DNA of 64,000 nt from Pseudomonas kilonensis (GCF_001269885.1 NZ_LHVH01000034.1:62001-126000), one strand, 5' to 3'. Counted from the first letter of the stretch, positions 49,920 to 59,316 are shown. The notes: generated from the letters alone by a model not told the origin. Translations and numbers: made by a program.

Positions 49920-50624
49920 GTGATCAGTTCATCGACCGTCGTCAATTCCGTGGTGGAGAAACTCCGCGCCGCCCTCGCCCGGGGCCAATGGCGCTCGGGT
50001 GACATGCTGCCCGGCCAGCGCGAGCTGGCCGAGCAACTGGGCATCAGCCGACCCAGCCTGCGTGAAGCGGTGATTGTGCTGGAGACCCTGGGCCTGGTGC
50101 GCTCGATGCCCGGCAAAGGCGTCGTGGTGCTGGAGGCCCATCTCAACGATGCTGCCGGTGAAGGCAGCGCCATGGCCGGCGCGAGCCTGGAAGACCTGCT
50201 GCAGCTGCGCTACACCCTGGAACCGTTCATCGTCGGCCTGGTGGCCCAGTCCATCAGCAGCAAGGACGTCGGCCAGTTGCGCCTGACCCTCATGGACATG
50301 CGCGAAGCCCTGGAAGCCAACGACAGCGACGCCTGCGCCAACGCCTACATCGCTTTCCATGAAGAACTGTTTGCCCTGACGTCCAACCCGATCTTCCAGA
50401 ACGTGGTCCAGCAGACCAGTAACGCTCTCAAGCAGAGCGCCGATGTGTTGCGCAACTCCCCCGAGCACCTGGCCGAACGCCTGGAAGAGAACGAAGCCGT
50501 GGTCCGTGCCATCCGGGGCAAGAACAGCGCACAGGCCAGCGCCGAAATGCGCCGGCACATTCTCCGGGAAGGCCAGCGCATGGGCATCGAATTGAATATT
50601 CCGGACGACAACCTCGGCACTTGA
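49920..50624 (+). CDS. FadR-subfamily (GntR/FCD) transcription regulator
   Basis: 234 aa from a GTG (AAGGAG seven bases upstream; the ATG two bases earlier is followed at once by a stop). An N-terminal winged helix (VVEKLRAALARGQWRSGDMLPGQRELAEQLGISRPSLREAVIVLETLGLV) is followed by an FCD helical domain (LLQLRYTLEPFIVGLVAQ, FHEELFALTSNP), with acid and His residues for a metal-carboxylate ligand. It is 60 bases after dctA, so it may control this transporter. Confidence 0.85.
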   Translation: MISSSTVVNSVVEKLRAALARGQWRSGDMLPGQRELAEQLGISRPSLREAVIVLETLGLVRSMPGKGVVVLEAHLNDAAGEGSAMAGASLEDLLQLRYTLEPFIVGLVAQSISSKDVGQLRLTLMDMREALEANDSDACANAYIAFHEELFALTSNPIFQNVVQQTSNALKQSADVLRNSPEHLAERLEENEAVVRAIRGKNSAQASAEMRRHILREGQRMGIELNIPDDNLGT

Positions 50625-50646
50625 GCCTGGGCCTGCGGAGACCGCC

Positions 50647-51339
50647 ATGAACAATCTCGTGTCCCATCAACATAACCGCAATGTACTCGCCGCCCTGCCC
50701 CTGCCCGGCCGGGTCGGCAAACCGTCGGTGGACGATATCTATCCGCGGATCTTCGACGCCATCCTCGAACAACGCATTGCCCCGGCCAGCCGCTTCACCG
50801 AGGAAAGCCTGGGGGATGTGTTCGGCGTCAGCCGCAGTGTCATTCGCCGCGTCCTGGCGCGCCTGTCCCATCAGCAAGTGGTGATCCTGCGGCCCAACCA
50901 CCGGCCACAAGTCGCCGCGCCAGACCTGGAGCAGACCCGGCAGATCCTCCACGCTCGCCGCCTGGCCGAGCAGACCCTGGTGCGCCTGGCCTGCAAGGCG
51001 CCGCAGCCCAAGGACTTGCAACTGCTGCGCGATCTGGTGGAGCGCGAGCGCCAATGCCTGGATCGTGGTGAGCGTGGCCCGGCGATACGCCTGTCCGGCG
51101 AGTTTCACCTGCAACTGGCGGCCATGGCCGGCAACGCACCGTTGATGCAATTCCTCGGCAGCCTGGTGCCGTTGACCTCGCTGGCCCTGGCGCGACACGA
51201 GATCAAATCCCGCCGGCACTGCGCCTGGCAGGAACACCTGGCAATCGTCGACGCCGTGGAAGGCCGCAACGTCAACGAAGCGGTGCGGCTGATGGATGAG
51301 CACCTGGACCACCTTGCTCAAAAGCTGCTGGTCGCATAG
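50647..51339 (+). CDS. GntR/FCD-family transcription regulator
   Basis: 230 aa with GGAGACC before the ATG. The winged helix is DIYPRIFDAILEQRIAPASRFTEESLGDVFGVSRSVIRRVLARLSHQQVV, and the FCD domain has ARRLAEQTLVRLA, LSGEFHLQLAAMAGNAPLMQFL and EHLAIVDAVEGRNVNEAVRLMDEHLDHL. It starts 22 bases after the other regulator, in the same direction, probably as one transcript with it. It is quite different from the first one in sequence, so this is not a tandem duplication. Its ligand is unknown; many relatives control purine or pyrimidine breakdown. Confidence 0.83.
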   Translation: MNNLVSHQHNRNVLAALPLPGRVGKPSVDDIYPRIFDAILEQRIAPASRFTEESLGDVFGVSRSVIRRVLARLSHQQVVILRPNHRPQVAAPDLEQTRQILHARRLAEQTLVRLACKAPQPKDLQLLRDLVERERQCLDRGERGPAIRLSGEFHLQLAAMAGNAPLMQFLGSLVPLTSLALARHEIKSRRHCAWQEHLAIVDAVEGRNVNEAVRLMDEHLDHLAQKLLVA

Positions 51340-51343
51340 CGGT

Positions 51344-51474
51344 TGTGGCGAGGGGATTTATCCCCGCTGGGCTGCGCAGCGGCCCTAAAGCAGTTAACTC
51401 AATCTTCCTGGCACACCGAGTTGCCTGGTTTGGGGCCGCTGCGCAGCCCAACGGGGATAAATCCCCTCGCCACA
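51344..51474. repeat. REPIN (class 'TGTGGCGAGGGG') between convergent genes
   Basis: TGTGGCGAGGGGATTTATCC and inverted end GATAAATCCCCTCGCCACA with inner arms GCTGCGCAGCGGCCC/GGGGCCGCTGCGCAGC. It fills the space between the second regulator and the YjiA gene. Confidence 0.9.
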
Positions 51475-51477
51475 CTG

Positions 51478-52446
51478 TTAACGTAGCGCGGCTTCGAAGC
51501 CGGCGCGGATCTTCTCTTCGGGCAGTTCGTCGGCGATGAACACGATCACGCTTTCCCGGGCTTCGCCGGGGGCCCATTCGGTGTCCCAATCGAAACCGTA
51601 CAACTTGAGCACGCCCTGGAACACCAACCGACGGGGTTCGCCGGCGATGTTCAGCACACCCTTGTAGCGCAGCAATTGTTTGCCGTGTTCTTCCAGCAAC
51701 TGGTTCATGAACTCGCTGAGCTTGTCGATATCCAGCGCCTTATCGGTACGTAGCACCAAACTGCTGATGCGATCACCCGGTGTGGCCTTGCCGACCGGTC
51801 GCAGGCTGAACCCTGCGCCCAAGTCCGCATTGAGATTGAAGCCACGAATATCGAGCAGCTCGGCCAGGTCGATCTTGCCGTGCTCGACCACCCGGATCGG
51901 CGCCCGTCGGTTGATGCGCGTCAGGCGCTCACCAAGGGCCTGGACCTGGGCCGTGTCCACCAGGTCGGTCTTGCTCAGGAGCAGGCGATCGGCAAACCCG
52001 ACCTGGGCCTGGGCGATGGCCTGGGTCAGGTGGATCTCGGCATGAGCAGCGTCCACCAGCGTAAGAATGCCGTCGAGGATATAGCGCTCGCGCAGGTCCT
52101 CGTCGATGAAAAAAGTCTGCGCCACCGGGGCCGGATCGGCCAGGCCGGTGCATTCGATCACCAGGCGGTCGAAGGCGATCTCGCCGCTGTCCAGCCGCTC
52201 AAGCAACAGGTACAGGGCCTTGGTCAGGTCGGTGTGAATGGTGCAGCACACGCAACCGTTGGCCAGGGTCATGACCTGCACCGGCTCGTCGCCCAGCAGT
52301 TGGGTGTCGATGCCGGCATCGCTGAATTCGTTCTCGATCACGGCGATCTTAAGGCCGTGCTCGGCCTTGAGCAGATGGCGCAACAGCGTGGTCTTGCCGG
52401 CGCCGAGGAAGCCGCTGAGGATGGTGACTGGGATGGGAGAGGACAA
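51478..52446 (-). CDS. yjiA: YjiA-type CobW/G3E GTPase
   Basis: 322 aa. The G1 motif is GFLGAGKTT; CVCC (ANGCVCCTIHTDL) is the family's metal-binding loop, and the guanine site is SKTD (usually NKTD/NKxD). Walker B is IECTGLADPAPV. The C-terminal CobW_C domain includes GFDWDTEWAPGEARESVIVFIADELPEEKI. It is a GTPase or metallochaperone. In Pseudomonas it lies beside ybdD and cstA, as here, on the same strand. Confidence 0.9.
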   Translation of the reverse strand: MSSPIPVTILSGFLGAGKTTLLRHLLKAEHGLKIAVIENEFSDAGIDTQLLGDEPVQVMTLANGCVCCTIHTDLTKALYLLLERLDSGEIAFDRLVIECTGLADPAPVAQTFFIDEDLRERYILDGILTLVDAAHAEIHLTQAIAQAQVGFADRLLLSKTDLVDTAQVQALGERLTRINRRAPIRVVEHGKIDLAELLDIRGFNLNADLGAGFSLRPVGKATPGDRISSLVLRTDKALDIDKLSEFMNQLLEEHGKQLLRYKGVLNIAGEPRRLVFQGVLKLYGFDWDTEWAPGEARESVIVFIADELPEEKIRAGFEAALR

Positions 52447-52482
52447 ACTGAATCTCCTTGATGCCTGAAAGGGAAGCGGTTT

Positions 52483-52571
52483 TGTGGGAGCGGGCTTGCT
52501 CGCGAAGGCGCTGTGTCAGTTGACATCGATGCTACTGACCCGACGCCATCGCGAGCAAGCTCGCTCCCACA
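52483..52571. repeat. REPIN between yjiA and ybdD
   Basis: TGTGGGAGCGGGCTTGCTCG and inverted end CGAGCAAGCTCGCTCCCACA. One of two in the 281-bp gap. Confidence 0.88.
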
Positions 52572-52616
52572 GGGAATCGGTGGTGTATGCAAATCCTGAG
52601 ACCACCCCAAAACAAC

Positions 52617-52705
52617 TGTGGGAGCGAGCTTGCTCGCGATAGCAGAGTGTCAGTCAACATGATCGTAACTGACACTCCGCCTTCGCGAGCAAGCCCGCTC
52701 CCACA
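52617..52705. repeat. Second REPIN between yjiA and ybdD
   Basis: TGTGGGAGCGAGCTTGCTCG and inverted end CGAGCAAGCCCGCTCCCACA. The pair may uncouple yjiA from the cstA-ybdD transcript. Confidence 0.88.
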
Positions 52706-52727
52706 TGGGGTTTGAGGCTAGCTCAAC

Positions 52728-52925
52728 TCAACAGCACTTGGGCCCACCCTTGCCGCCGTAACGGGCCTCCTGGCGTTCACGAAAGAACGCCTCGTAGTCC
52801 ATCATCGGCTTGTCCGGGTGCTTGGTTTGCATGTGCTCGACGTAGTTGTCGTAGTCGGGCATGCCGACCATCAGGCGGGCGGCCTGACCGAGGTATTTAC
52901 CCAGGCGACTCAAGTCATTGAACAT
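52728..52925 (-). CDS. ybdD: YbdD/YjiX family small protein
   Basis: 65 aa: MFNDLSRLGKYLGQAARLMVG...PDYDNYVEHM, then HPDKPMMDYEAFFRERQEARYGGKGGPKCC. The ending GGKGGPKCC and the YxxYVxHM motif match the family that always follows cstA. It may assist the pyruvate/peptide transporter. The gene starts 15 bases after the cstA stop. Confidence 0.92.
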   Translation of the reverse strand: MFNDLSRLGKYLGQAARLMVGMPDYDNYVEHMQTKHPDKPMMDYEAFFRERQEARYGGKGGPKCC

Positions 52926-52940
52926 CGTTGCAATCCTCTA

Positions 52941-55007
52941 TCAAGCGTCTGGCAGGGCCTGGAATGGCGCTTCTTTGTCCGTGCGTTCCTTGGTGCCCCA
53001 GGCGGCGATGCCGACCTTGAGCGCGTAGAACAGGATGCTGAAGACCACGAACAGGAACAACACCGTCAGCGTCGCGTTGGTGTAGGCGTTGAACACCACG
53101 TGCTGCATCTGCTCGATGCTCTTGGCCGGGGCCAGGATCTGGCCGGCGGCCAGGGCATCGTTGTATTTGCGTGCCAGGGCCAGGAAGCCGATCGCCGGGT
53201 TGGCGTCGAACAGCTTGATCAGGCCCGCCGTGGTGGTGCAGATCAGCAGCCAGCTCGCCGGCAGCAGCGTGACCCAGACGTAGCGCTGGCGCTTCATCTT
53301 GATCAGGACCACGGTGGCGAGCATCAGGGCGATACCGGCCAGCATCTGGTTGGAGATGCCGAACAGCGGCCACAAGGTGTTGATGCCGCCCAGCGGATCG
53401 ATCACGCCCTGGTACAGCAAGTAACCCCACAGCGCCACGCAACCGGCGGTGGCGATCAGGTTGGCCGGCCAGGATTCGGTGCGCTTGAGCGAAGGCACGA
53501 ACGAGCCCAGCAAATCCTGCAGCATGAACCGCCCGGCACGGGTGCCGGCGTCCACCGCGGTGAGGATGAACAGCGCTTCGAACAGGATCGCGAAGTGGTA
53601 CCAGAACGCCATGGTGTTCTCACCCGGCAGCACCGAGTGCAGGATCTGCGCGATACCGACCGCCAGGGTCGGCGCACCGCCGGCACGGGCCAGGATGGTG
53701 GTTTCGCCGATGTCCTTGGCCACCGCTTGCAGCGCCTCGGGGGTGATTGCAAAGCCCCAGCTGCTGACGGTCTGGGCCACGGCCACCACATCACTGCCGA
53801 CGATCGCCGCCGGGCTGTTCATGGCGAAGTACACGCCTGGCTCGATCACCGAGGCGGCGACCATGGCCATGATCGCCACAAAGGACTCCATCAGCATGCC
53901 GCCGTAACCGATGTAGCGGGCATTGGTTTCGTTATCCAGCAGCTTGGGCGTGGTGCCCGAGGAGATCAGCGCGTGGAAACCCGAGACCGCGCCGCAGGCG
54001 ATGGTGATGAACAGGAACGGGAACAGCCCGCCCTTCCACACAGGTCCCGTGCCGTCGGTGAACTGGGTCAGCGCCGGCATTTTCAGATCGGGCATGGTGA
54101 CCAGGATGCCGATCGCCAGGGCGACGATGGTGCCGATCTTGAGGAAGGTCGACAGGTAGTCCCGCGGCGCCAGGATCAGCCACACCGGCAGTACCGCCGC
54201 GACAAAGCCGTAGCCGATCAGCATCCAGGTGATCTGGATCCCGGTGAAGGTGAAGGCCTTGGCCCAGACCGGGTCGGCAGCAATTTGCCCGCCCAGCCAG
54301 ATCGAGCCCAGCAGCAACAGCACGCCGATGATCGAGATTTCACCGATGCGGCCCGGGCGGATGTAGCGCATGTAGATGCCCATGAACATCGCGATCGGGA
54401 TGGTCGCCATCACCGTGAAGATCCCCCACGGGCTCTCGGCCAGGGCCTTGACCACGATCAGCGCCAGCACCGCGAGGATGATGATCATGATCAGGAAGCA
54501 GCCGAACAGCGCGATGGTGCCAGGGATGCGGCCCATTTCCTCGCGCACCATGTCACCCAGGGAACGCCCGTTGCGGCGGGTGGACAGGAACAGGACCATG
54601 AAGTCCTGCACCGCACCGGCCAGCACCACGCCGGCGATCAGCCAGAGCGTGCCGGGCAAATAGCCCATCTGCGCCGCCAGCACCGGCCCGACCAGCGGCC
54701 CCGCGCCGGCAATGGCCGCGAAGTGGTGGCCGAACAGAATGTGTTTGTTGGTCGGGACATAGTCCAGGCCATCGTTGTTGAGCACGGCGGGGGTGGCCCG
54801 GCGCGCATCGAGTTGCATCACGTTGTTGGCGATGAAGAGGCTGTAGTAGCGGTAGGCGACCAGGTAGATGGCCACGGCTGCGACGACGATCCATAAGGCG
54901 TTGATCGCCTCGCCTCGACGCAATGCCACGACGCCCAGGGCGCACGCGCCTACGACGGCCAGCAGTAGCCAGGGTAGATGGCGCAGCAGGCTATTATTGT
55001 TTTTCAT
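52941..55007 (-). CDS. cstA: CstA family carbon starvation protein (pyruvate/peptide transporter)
   Basis: 688 aa from the ATG at 55007 (MKNNNSLLRHLPWLLLAVVG). There are about 16 transmembrane helices with the CstA motifs LDARRATPAVLNNDGLDYVPTNK, LFGHHFAAIAGAGPLVGPVLAAQMG and STRRNGRSLGDM. It is an inner-membrane carrier known for peptides and, in E. coli (BtsT/CstA), pyruvate. It is followed by ybdD. In other bacteria it is induced by carbon starvation, but I see no clear promoter signal here. Confidence 0.92.
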   Translation of the reverse strand: MKNNNSLLRHLPWLLLAVVGACALGVVALRRGEAINALWIVVAAVAIYLVAYRYYSLFIANNVMQLDARRATPAVLNNDGLDYVPTNKHILFGHHFAAIAGAGPLVGPVLAAQMGYLPGTLWLIAGVVLAGAVQDFMVLFLSTRRNGRSLGDMVREEMGRIPGTIALFGCFLIMIIILAVLALIVVKALAESPWGIFTVMATIPIAMFMGIYMRYIRPGRIGEISIIGVLLLLGSIWLGGQIAADPVWAKAFTFTGIQITWMLIGYGFVAAVLPVWLILAPRDYLSTFLKIGTIVALAIGILVTMPDLKMPALTQFTDGTGPVWKGGLFPFLFITIACGAVSGFHALISSGTTPKLLDNETNARYIGYGGMLMESFVAIMAMVAASVIEPGVYFAMNSPAAIVGSDVVAVAQTVSSWGFAITPEALQAVAKDIGETTILARAGGAPTLAVGIAQILHSVLPGENTMAFWYHFAILFEALFILTAVDAGTRAGRFMLQDLLGSFVPSLKRTESWPANLIATAGCVALWGYLLYQGVIDPLGGINTLWPLFGISNQMLAGIALMLATVVLIKMKRQRYVWVTLLPASWLLICTTTAGLIKLFDANPAIGFLALARKYNDALAAGQILAPAKSIEQMQHVVFNAYTNATLTVLFLFVVFSILFYALKVGIAAWGTKERTDKEAPFQALPDA

Positions 55008-55165
55008 TTTTATATTCCAGCCAGGGTGGACAAGAAAGATAGCCACAGGAGTTTAGCGCTAACCCGGGCAAAGGCCATACTCGACATTCGTCTGTCGGTT
55101 GCCGAACGGTGACGATGCTCTCCCAGTTCGGTCTATAGTCAGTGAATCTCCAGAGGGAATGCGTA

Positions 55166-55522
55166 ATGAGCGAACGTCGCCGCTTCGTACGAGTTGACTT
55201 CCATGCCAGGACCGAGCTGAGCCAGGGCCCCTTCATCTGGCCGGTAGAGTTGCTGGATCTGTCCCTCAAGGGGTTGCTGATCAAGAAACCCGCACCCTGG
55301 CTTGGCGATATCGAACGTCCCTTCATGGCCGATATTCATTTGAGCCCTGATGCTGAGATCAAAATGGAAGTTCGCTTGGCCCATGATGACCATGGTCACT
55401 TGGGCTTCGCCTGCGAGCACATTGACCTGGACTCCATCGCACACCTACGCCGGCTGGTAGAGCTGAACCTGGGCGACCATGACGAGTTGGAGCGGGAGTT
55501 GGCGGCGTTGATCCAGATCTGA
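55166..55522 (+). CDS. mapZ: PilZ-domain protein of the MapZ (PA4608) type
   Basis: 118 aa from the ATG at 55166 with AGAGGGA upstream. The c-di-GMP motifs are RRRFVR (4-9) and DLSLKG (31-36). The long C-terminal helix (HIDLDSIAHLRRLVELNLGDHDELERELAALI) is the feature that, in P. aeruginosa MapZ, binds the chemotaxis methyltransferase CheR1 when c-di-GMP is bound. It thus links c-di-GMP to flagellar motor switching. It is divergent from cstA and convergent with radA. Confidence 0.88.
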   Translation: MSERRRFVRVDFHARTELSQGPFIWPVELLDLSLKGLLIKKPAPWLGDIERPFMADIHLSPDAEIKMEVRLAHDDHGHLGFACEHIDLDSIAHLRRLVELNLGDHDELERELAALIQI

Positions 55523-55552
55523 AAAGCCCGGTCCCTTGTGACGAGGGGATTC

Positions 55553-55638
55553 TGTGGGAGCAAGGCTTGCCCGCGATGGCGGCGATGCGGTCCTTCAAAA
55601 TCGAGTCGCCTGCATCGCGAGCAAGCTTTGCTCCCACA
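55553..55638. repeat. REPIN between mapZ and radA
   Basis: TGTGGGAGCAAGGCTTGCCC with inverted end CGAGCAAGCTTTGCTCCCACA, between convergent genes. Confidence 0.85.
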
Positions 55639-55663
55639 TACAGTCCTTGCGCAATTGCCAGCG

Positions 55664-57031
55664 CTATTCGAACAACGCATCCAACGCCTGTTCCAGGCGC
55701 GTCACGGCAATGATCTGCAACCCCGGCGGGGCTTCCTTCGGCGCGTTGCCCTTGGGCACGATGGCGCGTTTGAAACCGTGTTTGGCCGCTTCCTTGAGCC
55801 GCTCCTGGCCACTGGGCACCGGCCGCACTTCGCCCGACAATCCCACTTCGCCGAACACCAACAGGTCGTGGGGCAGCGGTCGGTTGCGCAGGCTGGACAT
55901 GACTGCGGCCATCAGCGCCAGGTCGGACGCGGTTTCCAGCACCTTGACCCCGCCCACGACGTTGAGGAACACGTCCTGGTCGTGAGTCGGAATCCCACCG
56001 TGTCGATGCAGCACCGCCAGCAACATGGCGAGCCGATTCTGATCCAGGCCCAGGGTGACCCGGCGCGGGTTCGCCAGGTGGCTGTCGTCCACCAGCGCTT
56101 GCACCTCGACCAGCATCGGCCGGGTGCCTTCCCACGTCGCCATGACCACACTGCCGGGGACTTCTTCCTGGGCACGCGTCAGAAAGATCGCCGAAGGGTT
56201 TGAGACTTCTTTCAAGCCTCTGTCGGTCATGCCGAACACACCCAGTTCGTTCACGGCACCAAAGCGGTTCTTCACCGCCCGCAGCAAACGCAGGCGGCCA
56301 TCGGATTCGCCCTCGAAATACAACACGGTATCGACCATGTGCTCCAACACGCGCGGCCCCGCCAGCGCGCCTTCCTTGGTGACGTGGCCCACCAGGAAAA
56401 TCGCCGTGCCGCTCTGCTTGGCGTAGCGCACCAGCAACGCCGCGCTTTCGCGCACCTGGGAGACGCCGCCCGGGGCCGATTGCAGCTGTTCAGTGAAAAT
56501 GGTCTGGATCGAGTCGATCACCATCACCTTGGGTTTTTCCAGGCGCGCCGTGGCGATGATGGTTTCGATGCAGGTTTCGGTCATGACCCGCAACTGGTCC
56601 TGGGGCAAGCCCAGGCGCCGGGCGCGCATGGCTACCTGCTGTTGGGATTCTTCACCTGTGACGTACAGCGCCGGCATGCGGGTGGCGAGGCTGCACAAGG
56701 TTTGCAACAGGATGGTGGATTTGCCGATGCCCGGATCGCCGCCGATCAGCACCACCGAACCGTCCACCAGGCCACCGCCCAGCACGCGGTCCAGTTCACC
56801 GGATGCGGTGGAAAAACGCGGGACTTCTTCGACGCTGACTTCGGCCAGGGTCTTGATCTGCGCCTGCTGACCGGCCCAACCCGTACGACCGGTGGGCGCC
56901 GCCGCACCGCCGCTTTCCACCATGGTTTCGGTCAGGGTGTTCCAGGCCCCGCATTCGCTGCATTGGCCGGCCCATTTGGGAAAGGTCGAGCCGCACTCGG
57001 TGCAGCCGTACATGCGCTTTGCCTTGGCCAT
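55664..57031 (-). CDS. radA: RadA, DNA repair and recombination protein
   Basis: 455 aa. The N-terminal C4 zinc finger has cysteines at 10, 13, 24 and 27 (YGCTECGSTFPKWAGQCSECG). The RecA-like core has Walker A GGDPGIGKST and the RadA KNRFG motif (AVKNRFGAVNELG). The C-terminal Lon-like domain (GGVKVLETASDLALMAAVMSS, FGEVGLSGEVRPV) lacks a protease Ser/Lys pair. RadA helps branch migration in recombination and natural transformation. ankB lies 42 bases upstream on the same strand. Confidence 0.96.
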   Translation of the reverse strand: MAKAKRMYGCTECGSTFPKWAGQCSECGAWNTLTETMVESGGAAAPTGRTGWAGQQAQIKTLAEVSVEEVPRFSTASGELDRVLGGGLVDGSVVLIGGDPGIGKSTILLQTLCSLATRMPALYVTGEESQQQVAMRARRLGLPQDQLRVMTETCIETIIATARLEKPKVMVIDSIQTIFTEQLQSAPGGVSQVRESAALLVRYAKQSGTAIFLVGHVTKEGALAGPRVLEHMVDTVLYFEGESDGRLRLLRAVKNRFGAVNELGVFGMTDRGLKEVSNPSAIFLTRAQEEVPGSVVMATWEGTRPMLVEVQALVDDSHLANPRRVTLGLDQNRLAMLLAVLHRHGGIPTHDQDVFLNVVGGVKVLETASDLALMAAVMSSLRNRPLPHDLLVFGEVGLSGEVRPVPSGQERLKEAAKHGFKRAIVPKGNAPKEAPPGLQIIAVTRLEQALDALFE

Positions 57032-57073
57032 CTGAACTCCGGGTAAAAACCGCGATGATAGCCCACGCAGCGG

Positions 57074-57625
57074 TCAGCGCGGGGCCGGCATTCTGATTTC
57101 CCCCCTCGCCAGATCCACCGCGGTATTGCCCAACGGGTCCTGGGCCTGCAGATCGGCGCCCTTGGCCTTCAAGGCGTCGAGCAACTCGGCACGTTTGAAC
57201 AGGCCGGCATACATCGCCGCGGTCTGCCCGGCGCCGTTGCGTTGGTCCGGGCTGCAATCGGTGGACAACAAACGCCGCGCAATCTGCACTTCGCCCTTGA
57301 AAATGGCGCCCATCAACGCCGTGTTACCACGTTTGTCCTGGGCACAGGCATCGGCGCCAGCGGCCAGCAGCCGCTCCACCGCCGGGCCGTGGCCGTGATA
57401 AGCCGCCAGAATCAGCGCGGTGTAGCCCTTTTCATCCTGGGTATTGAGCGAATAACCGGCCTCGATAAAAGTCTCGAGCATCGGCACGTCGCCGCGGCGA
57501 GCGGCGTCGAAATAATAGTTTTGCAACTGTTCCTGGACCGCAGCCGGTTCGGTGGGTATTGGCTGATCGGCCAGTACGCTCACTGACCAGGTCGCAAGCA
57601 TCGATAAAAGAAATCTGCGCATCAT
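57074..57625 (-). CDS. ankB: AnkB-like periplasmic ankyrin protein
   Basis: 183 aa from the first of two adjacent ATGs (57625, GAGGAG five bases upstream). A signal peptide (MMRRFLLSMLATWSVSVLADQP) precedes four ankyrin repeats: YYFDAARRGDVPMLETFIEAG, DEKGYTALILAAYHGHGPAVERLLAAG, DKRGNTALMGAIFKGEVQIARRLLS and NGAGQTAAMYAGLFKRAELLDALKAKG. AnkB assists periplasmic catalase KatB in P. aeruginosa. katB lies upstream on the same strand, but a REPIN separates the two. Confidence 0.9.
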   Translation of the reverse strand: MMRRFLLSMLATWSVSVLADQPIPTEPAAVQEQLQNYYFDAARRGDVPMLETFIEAGYSLNTQDEKGYTALILAAYHGHGPAVERLLAAGADACAQDKRGNTALMGAIFKGEVQIARRLLSTDCSPDQRNGAGQTAAMYAGLFKRAELLDALKAKGADLQAQDPLGNTAVDLARGEIRMPAPR

Positions 57626-57661
57626 GACGTCTCCTCTGGCAGATGACTGTGGGGGCATGGT

Positions 57662-57749
57662 TGTGGGAGCAAGGCTTGCCCGCGATGCAGACGACTCGGT
57701 CTGGTTTCAGACCCCAGCGCCTGTTTCGCGAGCAAGCTTTGCTCCCACA
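57662..57749. repeat. REPIN between katB and ankB
   Basis: TGTGGGAGCAAGGCTTGCCC with inverted end CGAGCAAGCTTTGCTCCCACA, inside the katB-ankB pair. Confidence 0.87.
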
Positions 57750-57774
57750 GGTCATGCACCTGCCTGGCTGTGGA

Positions 57775-59316
57775 TCAGTCAGTCAGTTTTTCTGCCAGGG
57801 CCTTGACCCGAGCCAGGTCGCCTTTGGCGACACGAGCCACGCCAGTGCCGTACTCAGGGTCAGCCTTGTAGAGGAACGACAGGATGATGTGCTTGCTCTC
57901 GTCATCGGTGGTCGCCAAAGAGCCGCCGAAGCTGTCGATCAGGTCATCACGCTCTTTCTTGCTGAACGAACGATACAAATCACCGGCCTGCTTGAAGTTC
58001 TGCTCGCGCTGGATCTTCGCCTGCTGGGTACTGCCGGTCATTGCGGTCTGGCTGTAGCGTGCCGCTTGCGGTTCTTCACGCGGCGTCAGGCGGCTCGGCT
58101 GATAATTCACCCCGGTGCTGGTGCTGCCTGGGTTCATCGCACCGTCCTGGTTACCGTTGTTCACCGCCACCTTGGGGGCGTTGATCGGTAATTGCAGGGC
58201 ATTGGCGCCTATCCGATACATCTGCGTGTCGGCGTAGGAAAATACTCGTCCCTGGAGCAAACGATCTTCGGAAGGTTCGATACCCGGTACAAGATTGGCC
58301 GGCGCCATGGCCACCTGCTCGGTTTCCTGGAAGACATTCGCCGGATTGCGATTCAAGACCATTTGCCCAACCTTGCGCTCAGGCACGCCCGGCCAGATCT
58401 TGGTCGCGTCCAGTGGGTCGAAGTCAAACTTGGCAAGGTCCTGTGGGTTCAGTACCTGGACGTACAAGTCCCACTTCGGGAAGTCGCCCTTATTAATATG
58501 AGTCACCAGATCATTTGTCATATGGCTGTAATCTTGACCCTGAACTTTCACAACTTCTTTCGGATCGAGATTTTTCAAGCCCTGCAAACTTTTCCAATGA
58601 AACTTCACGTAGTGAACTTCACCCTTGGCATTAACCAACTTGTAGGCATGTACACCATTGCCGTCCATTTCGCGGTAACTGGCCGGCGTCCCGGAGTTGG
58701 AATACAACTCGGTCAGGGTGCGAGTCGATTCTGGAACATGGGAGAAGAAATCGAAGCGGCGAGAATCATCGTCCAGGTTGGTCCGCGGGTCGGGTTTGAA
58801 GGCGTGGACCATGTCCGGAAACTTGATGGCATCGCGGATGAAGAAGGTCGGGAAGTTGTTACCCACCAAGTCCCAATTACCGTCGGCGGTGTAGAACTTC
58901 GTGGCGAAACCACGGGGATCGCGCAGGGTTTCCGGCGAATGATTGCCGTGCACCACGGCAGAAAAACGCACGAACACCGGCGTGACCTGGCCTGCGGCAA
59001 AGACCTTGGCCTTGGTCAGGTCGCTGAGGTCGTCGGAAACGGTGAATGTGCCATGGGCACCGGTCCCACGGGCATGCACCACGCGCTCGGGGATACGTTC
59101 ACGGTCAAAACGCTGGAGCTTCTGGATCAACTGCACGTCTTGCAGCAGGGTCGGGCCGTTGGGGCCAGCCGTTTGCGAGTTCTGGTTGTCGCCGACAGCC
59201 GCACCGTTGTCCCGGGTCAGGGTGGCCGCGTTGACAGACAAGGACAAAAGGCTCGCGGTCAGCACAAAAAAAGCGCGGCGATGGGAATAAGCCCCGTGGC
59301 CAAGGGAAGTGTTCAT
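57775..59316 (-). CDS. katB: KatB, periplasmic catalase
   Basis: 513 aa with a signal peptide (hydrophobic to about 30, VNAATL). The haem-catalase motifs are complete: catalytic His81 (VVHARGTGAHGTF), the Asn of VGNNFPTFFIRD and proximal haem Tyr361 (RVFSYADTQMYRIG). The C-terminal extension is short, so it is a clade 3 small-subunit catalase. It detoxifies peroxide in the periplasm; ankB downstream assists it. OxyR control is typical of the family, but I did not identify a site in the 282-bp gap to mscL. Confidence 0.95.
   Translation of the reverse strand: MNTSLGHGAYSHRRAFFVLTASLLSLSVNAATLTRDNGAAVGDNQNSQTAGPNGPTLLQDVQLIQKLQRFDRERIPERVVHARGTGAHGTFTVSDDLSDLTKAKVFAAGQVTPVFVRFSAVVHGNHSPETLRDPRGFATKFYTADGNWDLVGNNFPTFFIRDAIKFPDMVHAFKPDPRTNLDDDSRRFDFFSHVPESTRTLTELYSNSGTPASYREMDGNGVHAYKLVNAKGEVHYVKFHWKSLQGLKNLDPKEVVKVQGQDYSHMTNDLVTHINKGDFPKWDLYVQVLNPQDLAKFDFDPLDATKIWPGVPERKVGQMVLNRNPANVFQETEQVAMAPANLVPGIEPSEDRLLQGRVFSYADTQMYRIGANALQLPINAPKVAVNNGNQDGAMNPGSTSTGVNYQPSRLTPREEPQAARYSQTAMTGSTQQAKIQREQNFKQAGDLYRSFSKKERDDLIDSFGGSLATTDDESKHIILSFLYKADPEYGTGVARVAKGDLARVKALAEKLTD

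Noticed and set aside
52818..54896. A 692-codon open frame opposite cstA
   Set aside because: Antisense shadow of the transporter gene, very rich in His/Gln/Asp as expected from reversed codons.
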